NCBI GenBank assembly: GCA_035651055.1
Contig: DASRGK010000077.1
Coordinates: 1 to 6,472 of the forward strand
Length of the DNA stretch: 6,472 nt
Origin: JAFKKF01 sp035651055
Lineage (GTDB): Bacteria > Pseudomonadota > Alphaproteobacteria > Rhizobiales > Kaistiaceae
Direction: 5' to 3'
Translations under genes and position numbers: made by a program
The notes under the pieces: model-generated
Seen by the model: the letters and a program-made list of their open reading frames with translations, nothing else
What the model was told of the DNA's origin: nothing
Database searches by the model: none
Shown: positions 1-5,373 of the stretch, in pieces
Layout: each line of letters opens with the position of its first letter
Numbering within the stretch: position 1 is the stretch's first letter

Positions 1-432
1 CGCTACCCGGACCAGGCCTGGGAGATCGAGGTGCCGCTCCGCGGCGCGCGCTTCGCGTCACAAAAGGACGTCGAGGCCCTGCTCGCCGACTTCCACCGGA
101 CGCACCAGGAAGTCTTTGCGGTGAGCGACCCGCATTCGGCCATCGAGACGGTTGGCTGGAACGCCGAGGTGCGCTGCCGGATCGCCAATGCCGCACCTGG
201 GCGCGTGCGCTCGCCCGGTGCAGCGGCGAAGTTGCCGTCGCGGCGCGTTCGTTTCCTTGCATCGACCGAGGCGCGGAAGGTCGATGTCTGGCGCTTCGAG
301 GCGATCGCCGAAGGCACCACCATCGTCGGGCCGGCGATCGTCGAATCGAGCTTCACGTCCATCGTCATCGATCCCGGCGCCACCGCCACCCGCGATGCGC
401 TCGGCACTCTCGTCATCGACGTCGGAGCATGA
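1..432 (+). CDS. hyuA: Hydantoinase/oxoprolinase subunit A, C-terminal fragment
   Basis: Partial gene, open from the first base of the window in frame 1 and ending at TGA 430-432; about 143 residues of a protein usually near 650-700. The fragment matches the C-terminal region of the HyuA/5-oxoprolinase A family. It starts in a beta-rich stretch (RYPDQAWEIEVPL), continues with a helix and the typical FHRTHQEVFAVSD segment, then a variable linker, and ends in a small barrel-like part (GPAIVESSFTSIVIDPGATA) found at the end of this family. In characterised members subunit A carries the actin-like ATP-binding fold and works with subunit B in ATP-dependent opening of cyclic amides such as hydantoin or 5-oxoproline. 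The ATP-binding N-terminus lies outside the window. The stop overlaps the next gene (ATGA at 429-432), so the two are probably translationally coupled. The substrate is unknown; an acetone- or acetophenone-carboxylase-type relative is possible. Confidence 0.88.
   Translation, partial: RYPDQAWEIEVPLRGARFASQKDVEALLADFHRTHQEVFAVSDPHSAIETVGWNAEVRCRIANAAPGRVRSPGAAAKLPSRRVRFLASTEARKVDVWRFEAIAEGTTIVGPAIVESSFTSIVIDPGATATRDALGTLVIDVGA
424..427 (+). promoter_or_regulatory. Ribosome binding site that bears on the subunit B start
   Basis: GGAG at 424-427 lies within the last codons of the subunit A gene. It is only 1 nt from ATG 429 but 7 nt from a second in-frame ATG at 435. The spacing favours 435 as the true start, which would shorten subunit B by two residues. 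Confidence 0.5.
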
Positions 433-2210
433 GCATGGCCGCGCAGTCCAACATCGACGGCATCCGCCTCGCGGTGCTGACCGCCCGCTTCAACGGCATC
501 GCGCGAAAGATGGCGAACACGCTGTTCCGCACCGGCCGCTCCGGCATCCTCACCATCGCGCACGACTTCTCCTGCGCGGTGCTGACCGCCGACCACGAGC
601 TGCTGGCCGCCGCGGAAAGCCTGCCGATCCATGTCCTCCGGGGGCCGGAGATCATGACGAAGACGATGACCGACAATCATCCGGTCCTGAAGCGCGGCGA
701 CGCCTACCTGCACAACTCGCCCTATCACGGCTGCACGCACCCGGCAGACCACTCGATCCTGATCCCGGTCATCGACGACGACGGCATCCACCGTTTCACG
801 GTGCTGGCGAAGGGCCACCAGGCGGATTGCGGCAACGCCCTGCCGACGACCTACATGGGCGCCGCCAAGGACGTCTACGCCGAGGGCGCGCTGATCTTTC
901 CGGCGGTGAAGATCCAGGACAATTACGAGCACGTCATGGACATCGTCCGCATGTGCCGGATGCGGATGCGCGTCCCCGACCAGTGGTGGGGCGATTACCT
1001 CGCCACGCTCGGCGCGGCGCGCGTCGGCGAGCGCGAAATTCTCGCGCTCGGCCGGGAGGTCGGCTGGGACCTCCTCGCCGCCTACACCAAGGAATGGTTC
1101 GACTACAGCGAGAAGCGGATGATCGACACCATCCGCGCCATGCCGAAGGGCAAGGTCACCCGGTCGAGCACCCACGACCCCTTTCCCGGCACGCCGGCCG
1201 ACGGCGTCACCATCAAGGTGACGGTCGACGTGCGGCCGGAAGACGCGATGATCGAGGTCGACCTCCGCGACAATCCGGACAGCATGGAGAACGGGCTCAA
1301 CCTCTCCGAGGGCTGCGCGCTCTCGGCGCCGATGGTCGCGATCTTCAACTCGATCGACCAGACGGTGCCGAAGAACGAGGGCAGCTTCCGGCGAATCAAG
1401 GTGCACCTCCGCGAAGGCTGCATCGCCGGCAAGCCGATCCACCCGACCTCGTGCTCGGTGGCGACGACCAACATCGCCGACCGGGTCGCCAACCCGGTGC
1501 AGGCGGCGATCGCCGAACTCGCCGACGGCCTCGGCCAGGCGGAGACCGGCGCCGTGATCCCGCCCTCCTCCGGCGTGATTTCCGGCGTTCACGACGGCAA
1601 GCCGTTCGTCAACGAAGTCTATCTCGGCTGCACCGGCGGCGCCGGCACGCCGCACAATGACGGTTGGCTGACCATCCTCCACGTCGGCAATGCCGGCATG
1701 TGCTACCAGGACTCGGTCGAGATTGACGAGCTGCGCCACCCGATCTATGTCGGCGAACGGCGGCTCTTAGCCGACACGGAAGGCGCCGGACGCTTCCGCG
1801 GCGCGGTGGCGGCACGCTCCGAGTTCTCGCCCATCGGCTGCGAGATGATCGTCGCCTATGTCAGCGACGGCAATTTCAACCCGGCCAAGGGGACGCGCGG
1901 CGGCGGGACGGCAGCGCCGTCCTCGCAGTTCCGGCGGAAGGCCGTCGGCACGCTCGAGCCGGTGCCCAACTGCGCCGAGGTGCTGATCAGGCCGGACGAG
2001 GCGATGGTCTCCTACAGCTGCGGCGGCGGCGGATACGGCCCGCCCCACGAGCGCGCGGTCGAGCGGGTTCTGCACGATGTGCGCGAGGGGTGGGTCTCGC
2101 GCGAGCGGGCGGAGAGGGTCTACGGCGTCGCGCTCGGTTCGGACGGGGCGGTCGATGCGAAGCGGACGGCGGAGCTAAGGAAGCAACCCGTCACGGGTGG
2201 CAGGACGTAG
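429..2210 (+). CDS. hyuB: Hydantoinase/oxoprolinase subunit B family protein
   Basis: Complete 593-residue protein of the HyuB / N-methylhydantoinase B / acetone carboxylase alpha-like family, a usual length for it. Family hallmarks are visible: HDFSCAVLT near residues 45-53; NSPYHGCTHPADHS at 96-109, corresponding to the family's NDPYxGGTHxxD motif; KGHQADCGN at 128-136, corresponding to RGHxxDxG; a GCTGGAGTPHNDGW block near residue 410; and the glycine-rich CGGGGYGPP near the C-terminus. The His/Asp/Cys residues in the first two blocks are candidates for metal or substrate binding. In this family subunit B forms the hydrolytic half of a cytoplasmic complex with the ATP-using subunit A, whose gene overlaps it by 4 bp. 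The start at 429 gives the classic ATGA overlap; ATG 435 has the better-spaced ribosome binding site. No signal peptide or membrane segment is seen. The gene converges on the toxin-antitoxin module downstream. The precise substrate (hydantoin, 5-oxoproline, another lactam or a ketone) cannot be decided. Confidence 0.93.
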   Translation: MSMAAQSNIDGIRLAVLTARFNGIARKMANTLFRTGRSGILTIAHDFSCAVLTADHELLAAAESLPIHVLRGPEIMTKTMTDNHPVLKRGDAYLHNSPYHGCTHPADHSILIPVIDDDGIHRFTVLAKGHQADCGNALPTTYMGAAKDVYAEGALIFPAVKIQDNYEHVMDIVRMCRMRMRVPDQWWGDYLATLGAARVGEREILALGREVGWDLLAAYTKEWFDYSEKRMIDTIRAMPKGKVTRSSTHDPFPGTPADGVTIKVTVDVRPEDAMIEVDLRDNPDSMENGLNLSEGCALSAPMVAIFNSIDQTVPKNEGSFRRIKVHLREGCIAGKPIHPTSCSVATTNIADRVANPVQAAIAELADGLGQAETGAVIPPSSGVISGVHDGKPFVNEVYLGCTGGAGTPHNDGWLTILHVGNAGMCYQDSVEIDELRHPIYVGERRLLADTEGAGRFRGAVAARSEFSPIGCEMIVAYVSDGNFNPAKGTRGGGTAAPSSQFRRKAVGTLEPVPNCAEVLIRPDEAMVSYSCGGGGYGPPHERAVERVLHDVREGWVSRERAERVYGVALGSDGAVDAKRTAELRKQPVTGGRT

Positions 2211-2278
2211 AGCGTTCGCGAAGCCTACCTTTGGCGCCAAATCGGGCGGGTACCTTCTCATTCGAGGGAAATGGCCGG
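2211..2278. other. Convergent intergenic gap with two short palindromes
   Basis: The 68-bp gap separates the convergent subunit B and antitoxin genes. It contains TTCGCGAA (2215-2222) and the perfect 12-bp palindrome TTTGGCGCCAAA (2230-2241). Neither is followed by a T-run on either strand, so a standard intrinsic terminator is not evident. No gene was found here. Confidence 0.55.
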
Positions 2279-2291
2279 TCACCCGGTGACC
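2277..2291. repeat. 15-bp inverted repeat over the antitoxin stop codon
   Basis: GGTCACC-C-GGTGACC has perfect 7-bp arms around one central base. It covers the antitoxin TGA (2279-2281) and its last codons. In RNA it could fold as a 6-bp stem with a 3-nt loop on either strand. No U-tract follows, so at best it is a weak terminator or a 3'-end stabilising hairpin for the toxin-antitoxin transcript. Confidence 0.45.
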
Positions 2292-2572
2292 AACTGATCG
2301 ATGACCTTCTCCACGATCTTCGGGGCGTACTGGATCATCAGAAGATAGTTGTTCGCTGCCCGGTCGGGCGCCCTGCGACCTTGCTCCCAGTCGCGCACGG
2401 TGGCCGGCGACAAACGGTATCTTTCGGCGAACTCCGACTGCGACAGATTCATACTCTTTCGTATCGCGGCGACATCGACAATATCGAGGACGCGAGCCGG
2501 CTTCGCCTTCCCTTCGGCGATAGCCACGGCCTCATTGACGCTCTTGAGAAGGCGCTTGCCAAGCTTGCTCAT
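2279..2572 (-). CDS. XRE-family helix-turn-helix antitoxin (HigA-like)
   Basis: A 97-residue protein with a lysine-rich N-terminal part (residues 1-30) followed by a single XRE/Cro-type helix-turn-helix. The IRKSMNLSQSEFAERY segment (about 37-52) gives the first helices, and SPATVRDWEQGRRAP (55-69) contains the recognition helix and the conserved WEQG turn. A short helical tail (APKIVEKVIDQL) ends the protein. This fits antitoxins of the HigA / NadS-like type, which bind and neutralise a RelE-fold toxin and repress their own operon by binding a palindromic operator. The gene starts inside the stop of the preceding toxin gene (4-bp ATGA overlap, 2569-2572) and has a good ribosome binding site (AAGGA). 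The likely operator is the palindrome at 2929-2943. It could alternatively be a plain regulator, but the overlap with a RelE-like gene argues strongly for an antitoxin. Confidence 0.9.
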   Translation of the reverse strand: MSKLGKRLLKSVNEAVAIAEGKAKPARVLDIVDVAAIRKSMNLSQSEFAERYRLSPATVRDWEQGRRAPDRAANNYLLMIQYAPKIVEKVIDQLVTG

Positions 2573-2916
2573 CCGACTGGTCCTTTTCCGTAGCCTGCCG
2601 CGATTCTTGCCAAACCCGCAGCGATAGCGTTCCGCTCGGCCTTGGAGAGATTGTCCCGATCGCCCTTACCGAACATGGCCAGCAGGAATACCGGCAAATC
2701 ATCGCCCGCATAGTAGTGGATTGTCCGGTAGCCGCCGCTCTTGCCCTTTCCGCGCCCAGGATGACGGAGCTTGCGCGCACCGCCTGTGCCCTTCATCAAA
2801 TCCCCTGACCTCGGATCGGCAGCTATGGTCGACACAATCTCGAATAGTTCATCCTCGCTCAGCCTGGCCCGCCGCGCGTCGGCCACGAACGTGGCGGTCA
2901 GAACGACGCTGTGCAT
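2569..2916 (-). CDS. RelE/ParE-superfamily toxin (HigB/RelE-like)
   Basis: A 115-residue basic protein of the RelE-like type II toxin family. Typical segments are a short N-terminal beta strand (HSVVLTATF, about 2-10); the helical LSEDELFEIVSTIAADP part (19-35); the family motif GTGGARKLR (43-51); the basic GRGKGKSGGYRTIHYY strand region (54-69); the strand VFLLAMFGKGD (76-86); and NLSKAE (89-94). Family members bind the ribosome and cut mRNA during translation, and are held inactive by the antitoxin. Candidate catalytic or RNA-contacting residues are the Arg/Lys/Tyr cluster at about 48-69 and Lys84; this is inferred. ATG 2916 is chosen as the start: the reading frame extends to a TTG at 2949, but that extension runs through the promoter and operator. 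No Shine-Dalgarno sequence precedes 2916, and the promoter position implies a nearly leaderless message. The toxin-first order resembles HigBA. A C-terminal extension (95-115) follows the core fold. Confidence 0.88.
   Translation of the reverse strand: MHSVVLTATFVADARRARLSEDELFEIVSTIAADPRSGDLMKGTGGARKLRHPGRGKGKSGGYRTIHYYAGDDLPVFLLAMFGKGDRDNLSKAERNAIAAGLARIAAGYGKGPVG
2581..2585 (-). promoter_or_regulatory. Ribosome binding site of the antitoxin gene
   Basis: AAGGA on the minus strand, 8 nt before the antitoxin ATG at 2572 and inside the toxin's last codons. The toxin start has no such site, so translation may favour the antitoxin over the toxin from the shared message. Confidence 0.6.
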
Positions 2917-2924
2917 CGCGCAGC

Positions 2925-2953
2925 TATATACGGCAATGCCGTAGTGCAATCAA
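2925..2953 (-). promoter_or_regulatory. Predicted promoter of the toxin-antitoxin operon
   Basis: Read on the minus strand, TTGATT (2948-2953) and TATATA (2925-2930) are separated by exactly 17 bp, a close match to a housekeeping sigma-70 promoter and striking in this GC-rich surrounding. Transcription would start about 6-8 nt beyond the -10 box, near 2917-2919, almost at the toxin ATG (2916). The module should therefore be transcribed independently of the upstream transporter operon. Confidence 0.68.
2929..2943. promoter_or_regulatory. 15-bp palindromic operator candidate
   Basis: TACGGCA-A-TGCCGTA (plus strand) has perfect 7-bp arms with one central base at 2936. It occupies most of the spacer between the -35 and -10 boxes and overlaps two bases of the -10. 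This is where an XRE-family antitoxin dimer would be expected to bind and repress its own operon. No second copy was noticed in the gap. Confidence 0.65.
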
Positions 2954-3026
2954 GAAGCGTGAACTCCCCGGAAGGGGTCTCGGTCCGCTTCGCAACAGCG
3001 ACCCTCTCCTCGTTTCCTTGGTGGCC

Positions 3027-3683
3027 TTACAGGATGCCATGCCTTGCGAAGACCGTGGCGAGCGGCTCGCCGGCGGCGAGTTCGTCGCGGACGGTCGTCT
3101 CGGCGCTGACCTTCTTCAGCGACAGGTCGATAACCTTCTCGGCGATCGCGGCGGGGATGACGCAGACGCCGTCGACATCGCCGAAGACCCAATCGCCGGC
3201 ATTGACGAGGACGCCGGCGCACTCAACCGGAACGTCGATGGCGGTGACCACACCGCGGCCCTTCGAATCGAGCGGGCCGATGGCGCCGGCGAAGACCGGG
3301 AACCCCATCGAGCGGATGAACTTCACGTCGCGGACGAGGCCGTCGGTGACGCAGCCCGCCGCCTGACGGGCGCGCGAGGCGGTCGAGAGCAGTTCGCCCC
3401 ACGGCGCCACCATGTTGCCGGGCGGACAGGCGAGCACCGGGATGTCGCCGGGCTTGAGGCTGTCGATGAGGGCGATTTCCAGCTCGTACGGATTGCCCTC
3501 GGCGACGTGATAGACGCGCGAATAGAGGCCGGTCCGGGCGCGGCCGAACATGGTGAGGCTCTCGTCGAGCGGCCGGATATGCGGCGCCATCGCGTGCGAC
3601 CAGTGGCCGAGGCTGTCGAGCACGTCTGAGATCACGCCGGAATAGAGCTTCTCGCGGGCAAGGTCGATGAGGGCGGCGTCCAT
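3027..3683 (-). CDS. RraA-family protein, HMG aldolase / oxaloacetate decarboxylase-like
   Basis: A 218-residue cytoplasmic protein of the RraA-like fold. Visible family features are the start LYSGVISDVLDSLG (about 13-26), the PPGNMVAPWGELL loop (87-99), CVTDGLVRD (111-119), the GFPVFAGAI strand (127-135), and GDWVFGDVDGVCVIP (163-177) near the end. Glu97 and Arg118-Asp119 are separated by 20 residues, matching the acidic-X20-Arg-Asp arrangement that in class II 4-hydroxy-4-methyl-2-oxoglutarate (HMG) aldolases supplies the catalytic base, substrate arginine and metal-binding aspartate. An enzymatic role (aldol cleavage or beta-keto acid decarboxylation) is thus more likely than RNase E inhibition, the role of E. 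coli RraA. The start is ATG 3683, preceded by a good ribosome binding site and 11 bp after the upstream permease gene; the frame stays open further upstream but only as a shadow inside that gene. It is the last member of the transporter operon. The real substrate is unknown. Confidence 0.9.
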   Translation of the reverse strand: MDAALIDLAREKLYSGVISDVLDSLGHWSHAMAPHIRPLDESLTMFGRARTGLYSRVYHVAEGNPYELEIALIDSLKPGDIPVLACPPGNMVAPWGELLSTASRARQAAGCVTDGLVRDVKFIRSMGFPVFAGAIGPLDSKGRGVVTAIDVPVECAGVLVNAGDWVFGDVDGVCVIPAAIAEKVIDLSLKKVSAETTVRDELAAGEPLATVFARHGIL

Positions 3684-3685
3684 GG

Positions 3686-3692
3686 TCTCTCC
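3686..3692 (-). promoter_or_regulatory. Ribosome binding site deciding the RraA-like start
   Basis: GGAGAGA on the minus strand ends 2 nt before ATG 3683, with its GGAG core about 5 nt away. It supports starting the RraA-like protein here rather than at any codon of the long open frame upstream. Confidence 0.65.
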
Positions 3693-3694
3693 GG

Positions 3695-4486
3695 TCAGTG
3701 TTGGGTTGGCAGCTTGACGAAACGGATGGCGAGGAGCGCGAGCAGCGTCGTCCCGACGAGGATGACGGCGACGAGCGCGTTGATGTCGGGGGTGAAGCCC
3801 ATGCGCATCATGCCCCAGAGGCGCATCGGCAGCGTTGAGTCGGTGCCGGTGACGAGAAGCGTGATCAGCGTCTCGTCGAAGGAGAGCGCGAAGGCGAGGA
3901 TAGCGGCCGAGCCGATCGCGGGCAGGAGCGCCGGCAGGAGGACGTAGCGGAAGGTCTGCCAGCGGCTGGCGCCGAGGTCGAGCGAGGCTTCGACGAGGCT
4001 GGTGCGGAGCGTCTGCAGGCGGCTGAGCACGATCCGGTAGACCAGCGCCAGCACGAAGACGGTGTGGCCGATGACCACCGTCCAGAGCGAGCGCGGCACG
4101 TCGACCTCGCGGAAGAAGATGAGGAGCGACAGGCCGGTGATGATCGGCGGCATGAGGAACGGCAGGAAGATGAGAAGCTGGAGCAGTTCGCGCAAGCGCG
4201 AGCGGCTGCCGTTGTAGTAGAAGGCGAGCGCGGTCCCGAGGATGAGCGAGAGCCCGACCGCGGCGGCGCCGACGATGAGCGTGTTCTCGACCGCCTCGAT
4301 GATGCCCTCGTCGTGAACGAGCGATACGTAGGCGTCGAAGGAGAAGCTGTCCCACGCGACCGCATTGTTCCTGAACTCGAAGAAGGAAAAGAAGATCGCG
4401 ACGAGGAGCGGGCCGTAGAGGACGACGAGAACGAAGCCGGCGATGACGCCGAGCACGATGCGGGCCCCCGGCGAGACGCGGATCAC
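3695..4486 (-). CDS. ABC transporter permease, PotC-like
   Basis: A 263-residue inner-membrane permease of the binding-protein-dependent transport family, PotC/spermidine-putrescine subtype by appearance. Hydrophobic segments lie at about 9-36, 67-91, 101-125, 133-156, 185-212 and 236-257, giving six membrane spans. The EAA loop that docks on the ATPase is clear at about 163-189 (VEASLDLGASRWQTFRYVLLP). The later stretch LSFDETLITLLVTGTDSTLP (201-220) is typical of PotC-like proteins. The start is GTG 4486, with GAGG 8 nt before it; GTGA overlaps the stop of the upstream permease (4483-4486), implying translational coupling. It would pair with that permease to form the channel. The substrate cannot be told from the permease: polyamines, opines, phosphonates and other small cationic or amino compounds use this subtype. 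Confidence 0.93.
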   Translation of the reverse strand: MIRVSPGARIVLGVIAGFVLVVLYGPLLVAIFFSFFEFRNNAVAWDSFSFDAYVSLVHDEGIIEAVENTLIVGAAAVGLSLILGTALAFYYNGSRSRLRELLQLLIFLPFLMPPIITGLSLLIFFREVDVPRSLWTVVIGHTVFVLALVYRIVLSRLQTLRTSLVEASLDLGASRWQTFRYVLLPALLPAIGSAAILAFALSFDETLITLLVTGTDSTLPMRLWGMMRMGFTPDINALVAVILVGTTLLALLAIRFVKLPTQH

Positions 4487-5373
4487 AGCTGATGCCTCGC
4501 GCGGCCGAAGAGACTGGTGAGGAGCAGAACCGCGAGGACCAGGACGAGCAGGATCACCGACAGGGCAGCGCCGAAGGGCCAGTTAAAAGCAAAGCCGAAC
4601 TGGGTGTAGATGATGCGGCCGAAAGTCATGCCGCTGGTGCCGCCGACCATCTGCGGCGTGACGAAATCGCCGAGCGCCAGCACAAAGGTGAACGTCGCCG
4701 CGACGATCGTGCCCTGTAGCGATAGCGGCCAGATCACGCGGCGGAAGGTCTGCCAGGAAGACGCGCCGAGATCGGCGGATGCGTCGAGTATGTTCCGCGG
4801 GATGCGCTCGAGCGCGATGAAGATGGGCAGGATGGCGAACGGCAGGAGCAGGACGGAGAGCGTCAGCGTGACCGCCTGCAGGTTGAAGATGAGGAAATCG
4901 AGCGGCTGGTCGACGATGCCGACAAAGACGAGGATCCGGTTGAGGAAGCCGTTGCCGCCGAGGATCGCGCGGATGGCGTAGATCTTGATGATGTAGCTCA
5001 TCATCAGCGGGATGACGAAGACGAGTGCCAGCACGTATTTCCGCCGGCCTTCGAGACTGGCGAGCAGGTAGGCGATCGGATAGGCGAAGATCACCGAGAT
5101 CGCCGCGACCGCGACGCAGACGAGGCAGGTCCTGAGGAATACCGGGACGAAAGCCGCATCGCTGAAGAAGCGGACATAGTTGCGCAACGTCAGCTCGTGC
5201 ACCTCGGTGCCGCGGTCGACGTAGAAGAAGCTTTGCAGAAGGAAGAGCCCGAGCGGCAGGACGATGAAAACGAGCGGCAGAGCGTAGGCGAGGACGGTGG
5301 TGACCACGCGGTAGGTCGGCGAGCGGTCGTCCTCCCCCGCGCCGATCGGGATCACGCCGGAACGAAGTGACAT
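4483..5373 (-). CDS. ABC transporter permease, PotB-like
   Basis: A 296-residue inner-membrane permease, PotB-like. After a cytoplasmic N-terminus of about 24 residues, hydrophobic spans lie at about 25-48, 77-105, 113-137, 164-187, 222-242 and 268-290. A periplasmic stretch between the first two spans holds YVDRGTEVHELTLRNYVRFF. The EAA loop is at about 187-221 (LDASADLGASSWQTFRRVIWPL). The segment ALGDFVTPQMVGG (233-245) is characteristic of PotB-type permeases. ATG 5373 is preferred: GGAG lies 9 nt upstream, giving a 22-bp overlap with the ATPase gene. An internal GTG at 5355 would give a neat GTGA overlap like the one downstream, but no ribosome binding site precedes it. It forms the translocation pore with the PotC-like partner. 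Confidence 0.93.
   Translation of the reverse strand: MSLRSGVIPIGAGEDDRSPTYRVVTTVLAYALPLVFIVLPLGLFLLQSFFYVDRGTEVHELTLRNYVRFFSDAAFVPVFLRTCLVCVAVAAISVIFAYPIAYLLASLEGRRKYVLALVFVIPLMMSYIIKIYAIRAILGGNGFLNRILVFVGIVDQPLDFLIFNLQAVTLTLSVLLLPFAILPIFIALERIPRNILDASADLGASSWQTFRRVIWPLSLQGTIVAATFTFVLALGDFVTPQMVGGTSGMTFGRIIYTQFGFAFNWPFGAALSVILLVLVLAVLLLTSLFGRARHQL

Noticed and set aside
152..1660. A 502-codon plus-strand open frame overlapping both hydantoinase genes.
   Set aside because: It is an out-of-frame reading of subunits A and B, dominated by Arg, Pro and Gly, with no domain.
3..1739. A 578-codon open frame on the minus strand opposite the subunit B gene.
   Set aside because: Its product is low-complexity and rich in Arg, Asp, His and Val, with no recognisable domain. 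It is the usual mirror of a GC-rich gene whose opposite strand lacks stops; the plus-strand frame shows clear family motifs.
2917..2949. Longer toxin starting at TTG 2949.
   Set aside because: The added 11 codons run through the predicted -10 box and palindrome, the start codon is weak, and the family fold begins just after Met 2916.
2218..2993. GCGAAGC at 2218-2224 and its reverse complement at 2987-2993 as possible terminal inverted repeats of the toxin-antitoxin cassette.
   Set aside because: Only 7 bases match, the flanking sequence diverges, and there is no target duplication or transposase, so chance is likely.
2721..3629. Plus-strand open frame of 302 codons across the toxin and RraA-like genes.
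   Set aside because: It is antisense to two well-supported genes and has shadow-like composition and no domain.
3684..4355. Extension of the RraA-like protein by 224 residues at its N-terminus, giving a 442-residue fusion.
   Set aside because: The extra part is an Arg/His/Ala-rich shadow of the PotC-like gene. The RraA fold begins at Met 3683 behind a good ribosome binding site.
4064..4492. Plus-strand open frame of 142 codons rich in Glu, Asp and Arg.
   Set aside because: It is the antisense shadow of the PotC-like permease; hydrophobic codons read backwards give charged residues.
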